Origin: Myxococcaceae bacterium
Lineage (GTDB): Bacteria; Myxococcota_A; UBA9160
Direction of reading: 5' to 3'
DNA length: 45,174 bases
Assembly: GCA_905339255.1 (NCBI GenBank)
Contig: CAJPFO010000130.1
Coordinates: 1 to 45,174, forward strand
The notes beneath the pieces were generated by a model that did no database searches, had not been told where the DNA came from, and saw nothing but the letters and a program-made list of their open reading frames with translations. Positions 8,069-16,388 of the stretch are shown one piece after another. The position numbers were made by a program, and so were the translations under genes. Each line of letters opens with the position of its first letter. The stretch's first letter is position 1.

Positions 8069-10780
8069 ATGGCCTTCCTACGGCGAGTTCTGGTCGTCCT
8101 GCTCGCGCTCGGGGTCCTCGTCGGGATCGCCGCGGCAGGCGGCGCCTACTACTTCTACCGGCTGATCGAAGCCGACCTCCCGAGCCTCGACCGCCTCGAG
8201 GACTACTCGCCCCCGCTCGCCTCGGTGGTGCTCGACCGCCACGGGCGCCGGATCGGCGAGTTCTTCGACGAGCGCCGGCAGATCACCCCCGTCGAGGAGA
8301 TCCCGAAGCACGTCGTCTCCGCCTTCGTCGCGGCCGAGGACGACACCTTCTTCCGCCACAGCGGGATCGATTGGATCTCCATCGTCCGCGCCGCGTGGGT
8401 GAACTTCTCGGCCGGCGGCAAGGTCAAGCAGGGCGGCAGCACGATCACCCAACAGGTGGCGAAGAGCCTGGTCGGATCCGAGCGCAGCTACATCCGGAAA
8501 CTGAAGGACATGCTCCTCGCCAAGCGGATCGAGGAACGCTTCACGAAGGACGAGATCCTCTATCTCTACCTGAACCAGATCTACTTCGGACACGGCGCGT
8601 ACGGGGTCGGCGAGGCCGCGCGTTCGTATTTCGGCAAGAAGCCCGCCGAGCTCTCGGTGAGTGAAGCGGCGATGCTCGCCGGCCTCCCGAAGGCGCCTTC
8701 CGACTACTCGCCGACGGTGAGCCGTCGGGCCTCGGAGGAGCGCCGTCTCTACGTCCTCGGCCGCATGTACGAGCAGGGTTTCATCGACCGCGCCGGCTAC
8801 GAGAACGCCGCGGCCGAGGTTCCGTGGATCCGGGATCCCGAGGAGTGGGCGGACTTCGCCGTCGCTGCGGGGTTCACCGAAGAAGTCCGTCGCATGCTCT
8901 ACGAGAAGGTCGGGAGTGGAAAGACGCTCCGCGGCGGCCTCGTCGTCGAGACGACGCTCGATCTCGATCTCCAACGCGCCGCGGTCCTCGCGCTCCAGCG
9001 AGGCCTCGAAAGCTACGACCGCAGGCACGGCGGCTGGCGCGGTCCCGAGCGGCGCGTCGCGGCGAGCGAGATCGAGCCGACCGCGAAGGAGCTCGCCCGG
9101 CAAAACGGTCTCGTGCCGCTCGCCGCCGGGCAGTCGACTCCGCCGCCTCCCGCCAACCGCTCGCTGCTCGGCGTGGTCCGAAGCGTCGATCACGACGGGG
9201 CGCGGGTGCTCGTCGCGCCCGACGTCGAGATCGAACTCGCGCTGCCCGAAGCGACCTGGGCCTTCCGCCCGAAATGGAAGGACGACGGAAGCGACTCGCG
9301 GGGACTCGATCGGCTGCTCCACGTGGGCGACGTGGCGCGCTTCGTGCTGCGTCCCCCGCCGCGTCCGATCGGAAAGCCCGAGGCCCCGGCCCCTTCGAAC
9401 GTCCCGCCTCCGCCCGCCGAGGAGGAAGGCGAGGAAGGGCCGGAGATCGAGACCGCGGGGCTCCCCGCCGTCTCGTCGGGATCGAGCACGGCCGAGCCGC
9501 TGCGCTTCGAGCTCCATCAGGTGCCCGAGGCGCAAGGCGGGCTGCTCTCGCTCGACGTCGCGACGGGTGAGGTGCTCGCGATGGTCGGCGGCTACGACTT
9601 CGCGCGAAGCGAGTTCAATCGCGTGACGCAGGCGCGCCGCCAGCCCGGATCCGCTTTCAAGGCCTTCCTCTACGGCGCTGCGATCGAGAACGGCTGGACG
9701 CCGACGTCGACGGTGATGGACTCGCCGATCACGCTCTGGGACCAGGGCTCGATGCAGTACTGGTCGCCCAAGAACTACAAGAACATCTACAAGGGCGCCG
9801 TCTCGATGAAGGAGGCAATCGCCCGCTCGCTCAACAACGCCGCGATCCACGTCTTCCTCAATACCGGGATCGATCCGACCATCGATTTCGCGAGGCGTCT
9901 CGGCGTGCGCTCACCGATGGGCCGGCATCTGTCGATCTCGCTCGGCTCGACCGAGATGTCGCTCGTCGAGCTGGTGCGCGCGTACGGAACCTTCGCGTCG
10001 GGAGGCCGGCTCCTCCAACCGCTCTACGTGCGACGCGTCCTCGCTCGCGACGGCAAGGTGCTGCTCGAGAACGTCGTCCTGAACGAGCTCGACGCTCCCC
10101 CCGACGTGCGACCGGCCGCAACCCCGCAGCCGACTCCCGCGGTCGCCGCTGCATCGTCGGCCCCCGCGCCGGCGCTCGCGGCGGCAACGGGTGGCGCCGA
10201 AGCGGGCGCCGAGGAGGCCCTCTTCGTGCTGCCCTCGCAGGGTCTTCCCGCCGACGAGGCGTTCATGATGACGTACCTGCTGCGCCAGCCCGTCGAGAAC
10301 CCGCACGGAACGGCGCACAAGGCGGCCGCCCTCGGACGCCCGCTCGCGGGCAAGACGGGAACGACGAACGAGCAGAACGACGCCTGGTTCGTCGGGTTCT
10401 CGCCGGAGATCGTCGCGGGGGTCTGGGTCGGTTTCGACGGCAAGCGGATGCTCGGCGACAAGGAGACGGGTGGGCGCGCCGCGCTGCCGATCTGGATCGA
10501 CTACATGAACGTCGCGCTCGCAAAGCTCCCGGCGAGCGACTTTCCGGTTCCGGAGGGAATCGAGTTCCGCCGCGTCGGTGGCCGCGAGGTCGTCGTGGGT
10601 GGCGGCGAGGGCGAAGAAGAGGTCGTCGAAGAAGTCCGCGTGACGCCGGTGAGCTGGGAGCCTTTCATCACCCGGCAGATCGCGAAGCGCCAACCCGCGT
10701 TCGGCGCGGGCCTCGACGACGAGGATGAGGAAGGCGAGCCCGACAGCAGCTACGACCTGCTGCGCGACGAGGCGTTCTAG
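8069..10780 (+). CDS. mrcA: Penicillin-binding protein 1A (bifunctional peptidoglycan glycosyltransferase/transpeptidase)
   Basis: Polymerises and cross-links peptidoglycan at the periplasmic face of the inner membrane. I chose ATG 8069 (CTGGAG 5-6 bases upstream; TTG 8045 is an alternative), giving 903 residues. A single N-terminal membrane anchor (VLVVLLALGVLVGIAAAGGA) is followed by the GT51 domain with catalytic Glu90 in AAEDDTFFRHSGID and GGSTITQQ, an OB-like insert with a Pro/Glu-rich linker around 430-470, and a transpeptidase domain with Ser528-x-x-Lys (GSAFK), SLNN, and KTGTT (Lys762). A second Ala/Pro-rich linker precedes the KTG box. The C-terminal tail is acidic. All catalytic motifs are intact. 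The stop shares CTAG with the convergent hydrolase gene. Confidence 0.96.
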   Translation: MAFLRRVLVVLLALGVLVGIAAAGGAYYFYRLIEADLPSLDRLEDYSPPLASVVLDRHGRRIGEFFDERRQITPVEEIPKHVVSAFVAAEDDTFFRHSGIDWISIVRAAWVNFSAGGKVKQGGSTITQQVAKSLVGSERSYIRKLKDMLLAKRIEERFTKDEILYLYLNQIYFGHGAYGVGEAARSYFGKKPAELSVSEAAMLAGLPKAPSDYSPTVSRRASEERRLYVLGRMYEQGFIDRAGYENAAAEVPWIRDPEEWADFAVAAGFTEEVRRMLYEKVGSGKTLRGGLVVETTLDLDLQRAAVLALQRGLESYDRRHGGWRGPERRVAASEIEPTAKELARQNGLVPLAAGQSTPPPPANRSLLGVVRSVDHDGARVLVAPDVEIELALPEATWAFRPKWKDDGSDSRGLDRLLHVGDVARFVLRPPPRPIGKPEAPAPSNVPPPPAEEEGEEGPEIETAGLPAVSSGSSTAEPLRFELHQVPEAQGGLLSLDVATGEVLAMVGGYDFARSEFNRVTQARRQPGSAFKAFLYGAAIENGWTPTSTVMDSPITLWDQGSMQYWSPKNYKNIYKGAVSMKEAIARSLNNAAIHVFLNTGIDPTIDFARRLGVRSPMGRHLSISLGSTEMSLVELVRAYGTFASGGRLLQPLYVRRVLARDGKVLLENVVLNELDAPPDVRPAATPQPTPAVAAASSAPAPALAAATGGAEAGAEEALFVLPSQGLPADEAFMMTYLLRQPVENPHGTAHKAAALGRPLAGKTGTTNEQNDAWFVGFSPEIVAGVWVGFDGKRMLGDKETGGRAALPIWIDYMNVALAKLPASDFPVPEGIEFRRVGGREVVVGGGEGEEEVVEEVRVTPVSWEPFITRQIAKRQPAFGAGLDDEDEEGEPDSSYDLLRDEAF

Positions 10781-11442
10781 CCGACGGAGCGAACGCCGAG
10801 CCAGCGCCGCGCGATCCGCCCGAGGCCCGCGAGCCCGGCTCCGAAGAAGTGGTCGGTGCCGGCGAGCACCTCGAGGCGCGCCCTCGGGAGCCCCTCGACG
10901 ATCTCACCGATCGATTCGGGCGACGCCAGCCGATCGGAGTCTCCCACCACCACGAGCACTCTCCCCTCGAATGCCCGAAGCCTCGCGGCATCGAGCATCG
11001 AGACGGGGGGCGCCACGAGAAGAAGCCTCCCGACGCGCGCCGCGCCGGATGCGCGAACCGCCGCCGCCGCACCGGCCGAGTAGCCGGCTGCGCAGAGCGG
11101 CCCCCCGACCGATTCGGCGAGATGCTCGATCGCGGACGCGAAATCGGCGGCGTGCTCGTCGACGTCACCGCTCGGTCGCCCGCGGCTCGCTCCGACGCCG
11201 CGCCAATCGAAGCGTAGCGAGGCGAGGCCGGCGTCTGCAGCCGCATACGCGAGCTCGGTCACGACCGGGGATTCCATGCTCCCGCCGTAGAGCGGATGCG
11301 GCGGAGCAATGACCACACCCCCCGCTTCGCGATCGTGCCCCGCGCGGAAGAGCGCATCGAGAACGATCCGCTCGCCTCCGGCCTCGGGTCCCTCGATCAG
11401 CACGGATCGCTCTTCGGCGATCCGCACGCTCTCGGCCGTCAT
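10777..11442 (-). CDS. Alpha/beta hydrolase (small S9/dienelactone-like)
   Basis: A 221-residue serine hydrolase of unknown substrate. Motifs: the oxyanion/turn region APPHPLYGGSMESPVV, RFDWRGVGASRG, the nucleophile elbow GYSAG with Ser122, an acid in VVVGDSDRL (Asp168 or Asp170) and the catalytic His198 in LAGTDHFF. This small single-domain form without a lid is typical of bacterial alpha/beta hydrolases that sit next to envelope genes. The ATG at 11442 follows GGGAGGT. The TAG stop overlaps the PBP1A stop by four bases (CTAG) in convergent orientation. No signal peptide, so a cytosolic location is inferred. Substrate cannot be predicted. Confidence 0.85.
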   Translation of the reverse strand: MTAESVRIAEERSVLIEGPEAGGERIVLDALFRAGHDREAGGVVIAPPHPLYGGSMESPVVTELAYAAADAGLASLRFDWRGVGASRGRPSGDVDEHAADFASAIEHLAESVGGPLCAAGYSAGAAAAVRASGAARVGRLLLVAPPVSMLDAARLRAFEGRVLVVVGDSDRLASPESIGEIVEGLPRARLEVLAGTDHFFGAGLAGLGRIARRWLGVRSVG

Positions 11443-11496
11443 GCGAGACCTCCCGCGCGCGAGCTTGCCGCCTCTCCCGGCCGGGAGCCAGCCTCG

Positions 11497-11525
11497 TTGG
11501 CGGTCTCGGGCGAGTCTCCTAGTTT
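11497..11525 (+). promoter_or_regulatory. Candidate promoter for the nth operon
   Basis: TTGGCG (11497-11502) and TAGTTT (11520-11525) are separated by 17 bases and lie 27 bases before the nth ATG. TAGNNT hexamers recur ahead of other starts in this window, which supports the -10 assignment. No experimental evidence. Confidence 0.35.
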
Positions 11526-11552
11526 CGTCCCGATGCAGCGCGGCGTCTCCCC

Positions 11553-12212
11553 ATGCCCCGCGAGTCGGCCGCCGCCCGCGGCGCGCGGGCGCTCCGGATC
11601 GTCCGGCTGCTCGCGCGTCATTATCCCGATGCCTCCTGCGCGCTCCGACATCGCAACGCCTTCGAGCTCCTGGTTGCGACGATCCTCTCCGCGCAGTGCA
11701 CCGACAAGAAGGTGAACGAGGTGACGCCGGCGCTCTTCGAGCGCTTTCCGACTCCGGACGCGATGTCGGCCGCATCCCCGGCCGAAGTCGAGCGGCTGAT
11801 CCAGCCGACCGGGTTCTATCGCCAGAAGGCGAAGTCGATCCTCTCGGTCGCGACGGACCTCGTCGAGCGCTTCGAAGGCCGGGTGCCGTCCACGCTCGAC
11901 GCGCTCGTGACACTGAGAGGTGTCGGAAGGAAGACCGCGAACGTGGTCCTCGGAGACGCCTTCGGCGTCCCCGGCCTGACGGTCGACACGCACATGACGC
12001 GCGTGAACCAGCGGCTCGGTCTCACTCGCGAGAGCGACCCCGAAAAGATCGAGCGCGATCTCATGAAGCTCGTTCCCGAGCGGGAGTGGACGCGCTACTC
12101 GCATCGCGTGATCCATCACGGCCGCGTCTGCTGCGATGCGAGGCGGCCGCGCTGCGAAACCTGCCCGCTCCGCGAGCAATGCCCGTGGCCGGAGCGAGCG
12201 GCCCGCGCATGA
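11553..12212 (+). CDS. nth: Endonuclease III (bifunctional DNA glycosylase/AP lyase)
   Basis: Removes oxidised pyrimidines and nicks abasic sites in base excision repair. The 219 residues show the helix-hairpin-helix LRGVGRKTANVVL with catalytic Lys127, the catalytic Asp145 in LTVDTHMTRVNQRLGL, the early signature LLVATILSAQCTDKKVN, and the 4Fe-4S loop C-x6-C-x2-C-x5-C (Cys194, 201, 204, 210). Everything expected of Nth is present. It heads a plus-strand operon: its TGA overlaps the ATG of the Nudix gene (ATGA), suggesting translational coupling. There is no obvious Shine-Dalgarno before the ATG. Confidence 0.96.
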   Translation: MPRESAAARGARALRIVRLLARHYPDASCALRHRNAFELLVATILSAQCTDKKVNEVTPALFERFPTPDAMSAASPAEVERLIQPTGFYRQKAKSILSVATDLVERFEGRVPSTLDALVTLRGVGRKTANVVLGDAFGVPGLTVDTHMTRVNQRLGLTRESDPEKIERDLMKLVPEREWTRYSHRVIHHGRVCCDARRPRCETCPLREQCPWPERAARA

Positions 12213-12730
12213 GGCGCCCCCCCGCGTATCGCGGCCGGACGATCGACGTCTATGCCGACGAAGTCGAGCTTCCGAGCGGCGTTCGCGTGACCCTCGACGT
12301 GGTGCGTCACCCCGGAGCGTCGGCGGTCGTGCCCTTCACGGCCCCGGACCGCGTCGTGCTGATCCGCCAGTACCGGCACTGCGCGGGCGGGATGATCTAC
12401 GAGGTCCCCGCCGGAAAGCTCGATCAGGACGAGCCGCCCGAGGCCTGCGCCGCCCGCGAGCTCGAAGAAGAAGCGGGGCTCCGCGCGGGGAGGCTCGAGC
12501 GTCTCGGAGAGATCCTGACGACGCCGGGATTCACCGACGAGCGGATCCATCTCTTCGCCGCGTTCGATCTCGAGCCGGTGCCGCAGCGCCTCGAGGCCGA
12601 TGAGTGGATCGAGCGCGTCGAGCTTCCGCTCGGCCGCGCGCTCGAGCTGGTCTGGTCCGGGGAACTTCGCGATGCGAAGAGCGCACTCGCCCTGCTGCAC
12701 GCCGCGCATCGGCTGGGGCGCCTCGCCTGA
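12209..12730 (+). CDS. nudF: Nudix hydrolase, ADP-ribose pyrophosphatase type
   Basis: Probably hydrolyses ADP-ribose (or other nucleoside diphosphate sugars) to AMP and a sugar phosphate. The 173-residue product carries a perfect Nudix box over residues 69-91 (G-x5-E-x7-REL-x-EE-x-GL, ending RELEEEAGL), preceded by VVLIRQYRHCAGGMIYEVPAGKLD and followed by GEILTTPGFTDERIHLF, the arrangement of the ADPRase subfamily. The start is fixed by the ATGA overlap with nth. Its TGA overlaps a CTG/TTG-like start of the next gene (CTGA). Together with nth it suggests a nucleotide/DNA damage clean-up operon. Substrate is inferred by family. Confidence 0.92.
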   Translation: MRRPPAYRGRTIDVYADEVELPSGVRVTLDVVRHPGASAVVPFTAPDRVVLIRQYRHCAGGMIYEVPAGKLDQDEPPEACAARELEEEAGLRAGRLERLGEILTTPGFTDERIHLFAAFDLEPVPQRLEADEWIERVELPLGRALELVWSGELRDAKSALALLHAAHRLGRLA

Positions 12731-13662
12731 GCGCCGCGAAGCGACCTCTCGGCGTGGCGCTCGCCTGGCACTGCCTCTCCTTCGAGGCGCTCGTGCGGCT
12801 GGTCGGACGGGCAGAGGCGCTCGGCTACGACGCCGCATTCGTCGATGGCGATGTCTCGCAGCTCGGCGGGGCGAACCCGCGAGCGGCGCTCGAGGGCTGG
12901 ACGGTGACCACGGCGCTCCTCGCCAGGACCCGGCGGATCGGGATCGGATCGATCCGCCTCGTCCACCACTGGAACGGCGCCCGGCTCGCGCAGGCCGTCG
13001 CGACGGCAGAGGCGATCTTCCCGGGACGCCTGCGTTTTCTCATCTCGATCGGCGGGCATGCGATCGACCGGGCATTCGGCCTGCCCTTTCCTGGAGTTGG
13101 CGAACGTGTTCGCTGGCTCGACGAGATGCTCCCGGCACTGCGGGCGCTCTGGGCCGGCGAGCGCACGAGCACGACGGGGCGTTACGTGCGGCTCGAAGGC
13201 GCGATCGTGCGACCGACCCCTCCTCCCGGGCTTCCGCGGATCGCCGTGGCCGCCCGCGCACCCTCCCTGCTGAAGGTCGTCGCCCGCCACGCCGACCTCT
13301 GGGACGTGAACCTCCCTCCGGTCCGGCGACGCGTGGAGGCGGCAGCGGCCGAGCTCGCAAGGGCCTGCGAGGCGCTCGGGCGGGACCCGGCCGGAATCGG
13401 CCGCAGCCAGTGGATCTTCGCCCGTGCCGGCCGGGTCGATCCGGATGCCGCGCGGAGCGAGTTCCGGCGGCTCAACCCCTGGTTTGCGTCGATCCCGGAC
13501 GCCGAACTCCGCGAGGGGCTCGTCCTCGGCTCGCCCGGGGAGTGCCGGGATCGGCTTGCCGAGATCCGCGGCTCGCTCCGGATCGATCTCCCGATCGTCG
13601 ACCTCTCGGGCCTTCCCGAGGGGGAAGCCAGCGCCCAGATCGAGGCCCTTGCGCCCGCGTAA
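12727..13662 (+). CDS. LLM-class (luciferase-like) flavin/F420-dependent oxidoreductase
   Basis: A TIM-barrel oxidoreductase of the bacterial luciferase/F420-dependent family. The protein opens RPLGVALAWHCLSFEALVRL and contains AEALGYDAAFV, the TTALLARTRRIGIGSIRLVHHW strand that lines the cofactor site, and a C-terminal GSPGECRDRLAEI helix region, all usual for LLM enzymes of about 310 residues. The start is uncertain: CTG 12727 would overlap the nudF TGA (CTGA, my choice, 311 residues); GTG 12754 would remove part of the first beta strand; ATG 12604 lies well inside nudF. The cofactor (FMN or F420) cannot be told from sequence. It is probably co-transcribed with nth-nudF. Confidence 0.85.
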   Translation: MSAAKRPLGVALAWHCLSFEALVRLVGRAEALGYDAAFVDGDVSQLGGANPRAALEGWTVTTALLARTRRIGIGSIRLVHHWNGARLAQAVATAEAIFPGRLRFLISIGGHAIDRAFGLPFPGVGERVRWLDEMLPALRALWAGERTSTTGRYVRLEGAIVRPTPPPGLPRIAVAARAPSLLKVVARHADLWDVNLPPVRRRVEAAAAELARACEALGRDPAGIGRSQWIFARAGRVDPDAARSEFRRLNPWFASIPDAELREGLVLGSPGECRDRLAEIRGSLRIDLPIVDLSGLPEGEASAQIEALAPA

Positions 13663-13669
13663 ACCTCCG

Positions 13670-13698
13670 TTGACTCGGGAGTTTCGGGGGGATAGGGT
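13670..13698 (+). promoter_or_regulatory. Candidate promoter for the rhomboid gene
   Basis: TTGACT (13670-13675), 17 bases, then TAGGGT (13693-13698) lie just after the LLM oxidoreductase stop and about 170 bases before the rhomboid GTG. The spacing is ideal; the -10 fits the local TAGNNT pattern. The long leader is otherwise featureless to me. Confidence 0.4.
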
Positions 13699-13865
13699 GG
13701 ATGGAGCCGGCGGTTCGCGCCCACCCCGCCGCGCCTCGGGTTCGACGTTCCGTCTCCACCGGGACGTGGCATCGCAAGTGATCTCGAACTTCGGACGAAG
13801 AACCCTGGAGGCGACGAGTCTTGAAGCGATCTCGGTTCGAGACGTCGAATCCGGTGGAGGCGTAG

Positions 13866-14633
13866 GTGTACGGACGCGGCCATTCGAGCGGCTTCGGTTT
13901 CGGGCCGCCCACGACCCCGCTCGTGATCAAGCAGCTCTTGATCGCGAATGCGGTCGTGTTCGTCGCGCAGTACCTCTTCCCGTGGATCACGCGGATCGGG
14001 TCGGTGACGCCGATCGAAACGGTGCAGGGGCTCGAGCTCTGGCAGCCCTTCACCTACATGTTCCTCCACGATCCGCGCGGCCCCTTCCACATCCTCTTCA
14101 ACATGTTCATGCTCTGGATGTTCGGCTCGCAGGTCGCGATGGCGTGGGGCTCGCGACGCTTCTTGCGCTTCTACCTCCTCTGCGGCGTCGGGGCCGGCGT
14201 CCTGATCGCGCTGGTCCCGTACCTTCTCGTCTTCGCCGGAATCCGGCCCCCCGGATCGCTCACGGCGAGCACGCTCGGCGCGTCGGGTGCGATCTACGGC
14301 GTGGTGCTCGCGTTCTCGCTCCTCTGGCCGGACCGCACCATCGCGCTCATCTTCCCGCCGGTCGCCTTCCGGGCGATCTGGCTGGTGCCGATCATGGTCG
14401 GGATGGATCTTCTCTTCGGTCCCCCGAACGTGAGCATCCTCGGACATCTCGGCGGTGCCGCCGTCGGCTGGTTGCTGCTGAGCGGCAGTGGTGCGGGCCC
14501 GGGCCTGCCCTCGCTCGCGCAACTCCAGCACCGCTGGCATCGCTGGCAGATGCGGCGCCGCCTGCGCGCGGTGCAACGCGAAGACTCGAACTGGCGGCGC
14601 GCCTCGAACGGGCGCGACCGGAATCTCCACTAG
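13866..14633 (+). CDS. Rhomboid-family intramembrane serine protease
   Basis: Cleaves transmembrane substrates within the inner membrane. The 255-residue protein has about six membrane helices. Key residues are the HxxxN motif (His75, Asn79 in FHILFNMFMLWMFG), the catalytic Ser140 in LGASGAIYG and the catalytic His194 in ILGHLGG, giving an intact Ser-His dyad. The basic C-terminal tail (about 215-255) is soluble. The start is a GTG at 13866 preceded by a good GGAGG; no ATG is available nearby. A TTGACT/TAGGGT promoter lies upstream. It is followed after 45 bp by the DUF4097-like gene on the same strand. Substrates are unknown. Confidence 0.92.
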   Translation: MYGRGHSSGFGFGPPTTPLVIKQLLIANAVVFVAQYLFPWITRIGSVTPIETVQGLELWQPFTYMFLHDPRGPFHILFNMFMLWMFGSQVAMAWGSRRFLRFYLLCGVGAGVLIALVPYLLVFAGIRPPGSLTASTLGASGAIYGVVLAFSLLWPDRTIALIFPPVAFRAIWLVPIMVGMDLLFGPPNVSILGHLGGAAVGWLLLSGSGAGPGLPSLAQLQHRWHRWQMRRRLRAVQREDSNWRRASNGRDRNLH

Positions 14634-14678
14634 CCCCGTGTCGCGCGCGCGGCATTGGCCGCCTGCGGAGAGCCCCCG

Positions 14679-15572
14679 ATGAAGTCGCCCCGATCCCACC
14701 ATCACTCGTCGGCCTGCGAAGGAGGTCGCGGCGGCTTCGGCGGCTTCTTGCGAACGCTTCTCGCCGGAATCCCGTGGAGCGAGCGCGTCGAAGGAATCGA
14801 GACACTCCATTACGGCGCCCCGGGTTGCTGCGTCATCCGCGTCCACAACTCGAACGGCAAGACCTGTGTCCGCGGCGAGGACCGCGACGACATCGAGGTG
14901 CTGGTCTCGAAGTCGGCCCGGGCGGAATCGTCCGAGGCGGCCAGCCAGCTCCTCGACGACATCCGCGTCGTCGACAGCGAGATCTCGGGCGTGCTCTCGC
15001 TCGAGGTCGAGATCCCCCGCAAGTGGAATCGGCACGGGAGCGTGAACCTCGAGATCCAGGTTCCCCGAAAGCTGCGTGTCGAGGTGACGGCCTCGAACGG
15101 AAAGGTCCACATCGCGGGGCTGCGCAGCTCGCTGAAGGCGCGCTCGAGCAACGGGTCGGTGTCGGTCTGCGACGTGGTCGGAGACGTCGACGTACTCACG
15201 TCGAACGCCAAGGTCGAGTGCAACGAAACATGCGGGCGACTGGTCGCGCGATCGAGCAACGGGAAGATCGAGCTCGACGGCCACCGCGGATCGGTCGATG
15301 CGTCGACTTCGAACGGGCTCATCTCGGCCTCGGTCGACGAGGTGAGCCGCGAAGGGATCCTGCTCGCGACGAGCAACGGGCGGATCGTCCTCGACCTGCC
15401 GGAGGCGGTCGATGCCGACGTCGACCTCCAGGTCGATAACGGCGTGATCCGCAACGACCGCGAGCTCGGCGGCGGAACCCGCGAGACCAACGGCCGGGTC
15501 CGCGGGATGCTCGGCCGCGGCGGTGCGCCGATCCGGCTGCGCACCTCGAACGGATCGATCGCGCTCCGCTGA
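14679..15572 (+). CDS. DUF4097-like beta-solenoid (putative adhesin) protein
   Basis: A 297-residue protein dominated by a repeated S/T-S-N-G-[K/R/S]-[I/V] motif about every 20 residues (for example TASNGKVHIAGL, RSSNGSVSVCDV, RSSNGKIELDGH, ATSNGRIVLDLP, RTSNGSIAL), which predicts a right-handed parallel beta-helix as in DUF4097/DUF4098 proteins. No membrane anchor or convincing signal peptide is seen; the N-terminus has HHHSSACEGG and a Gly-rich stretch. ATG 14679 has GGAG nine bases upstream and is preferred over the TTG at 14655. Molecular function is unknown in this family. Its TGA abuts the convergent GspB stop (TGATCA at 15570-15575). Confidence 0.8.
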   Translation: MKSPRSHHHSSACEGGRGGFGGFLRTLLAGIPWSERVEGIETLHYGAPGCCVIRVHNSNGKTCVRGEDRDDIEVLVSKSARAESSEAASQLLDDIRVVDSEISGVLSLEVEIPRKWNRHGSVNLEIQVPRKLRVEVTASNGKVHIAGLRSSLKARSSNGSVSVCDVVGDVDVLTSNAKVECNETCGRLVARSSNGKIELDGHRGSVDASTSNGLISASVDEVSREGILLATSNGRIVLDLPEAVDADVDLQVDNGVIRNDRELGGGTRETNGRVRGMLGRGGAPIRLRTSNGSIALR

Positions 15573-16388
15573 TCAGTCCCGGGCGGACGCTCCGATCCCC
15601 CGGCGAAGCTCGACCCCCTCGCGATCGAAGACCACGCCCGAGGGCTCGATGCGGAGCAGCACGAGCGCTCCGACGCGATCGCCCTCGCGATACTCGCGAG
15701 GCGATTCGTCCCCCGGCGCCGCGAGGAGCGCGGTACGACGCTCGGACTTCGGATGCCAGACGGTCCGCACGACGGAGACCTCGACGGCCGGTGCCCGCGG
15801 CGCGGGCCGAGGGAGCGCCGGTGCGCTGCGCACGTCCTCGCGGAGGGGGGGCTCCTCGCCGCGGCGCGAGACCGCACCGCCCTCGACGGCGCCCGAAACC
15901 GCGCCGTCCCCGCCGAGCGGGAGTTCCGCCGGAGGCGCCGTGGGAGACGGCGCGATACGAACGACACGCTTTGGTGTCGGATCGATCGGAGGCGCCGGAA
16001 AACTGTCGAGTCGCGGCGGCGGATCCGCCGGCGGAGCGACCGCGATCGGACCGGTGGGGGGCGGAGCGTCGACGGAGGCCGGTGCCTCTGCGACCCGGAT
16101 CGCCACGGCCTCGGCGGGCGGCGCCGCGGGGATCGCGCGCTCGGCGCTCGCCGCGGGCGGCGCTTCGCCGAGCCCCGCGACGGCGGGGGAAGGCTCCTCC
16201 GGAGCACGCAAGAGCCATGCGGACAACCCCACACCGGCTGCGAGCCCCGCCAGCGCGAAGAGGACGAGTCGGCTCCGCGAGGCCGGAGCCTCGGGCTCGG
16301 CCTCGGCCACCGCGTCACGCAGCGGCCGTTCGCGCTCGGCGGCCTTTCCCTGCTCGAGCCTTCGCAGCGCCTTCAAGATCGTGCTCAA
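15573..16388 (-). CDS. Type II secretion accessory protein GspB/ExeB-like
   Basis: An inner-membrane, periplasm-facing partner of ExeA used in assembling the type II secretin. The 271-residue product starts (L/M)STILKALRRLEQGKAAE, the hallmark N-terminus of GspB proteins, followed by one membrane segment (RLVLFALAGLAAGVGLSAWLL), a long Ala/Pro-rich periplasmic linker, and a C-terminal beta domain (VEVSVVRTVWHPKSERRTAL to GVVFDREGVELRRG) typical of GspB. The start is TTG 16388 with a GGGAGGT site; it overlaps the ExeA stop by four bases (TTGA), so the two are translationally coupled. No other gsp genes are in the window. Confidence 0.88.
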   Translation of the reverse strand: MSTILKALRRLEQGKAAERERPLRDAVAEAEPEAPASRSRLVLFALAGLAAGVGLSAWLLRAPEEPSPAVAGLGEAPPAASAERAIPAAPPAEAVAIRVAEAPASVDAPPPTGPIAVAPPADPPPRLDSFPAPPIDPTPKRVVRIAPSPTAPPAELPLGGDGAVSGAVEGGAVSRRGEEPPLREDVRSAPALPRPAPRAPAVEVSVVRTVWHPKSERRTALLAAPGDESPREYREGDRVGALVLLRIEPSGVVFDREGVELRRGIGASARD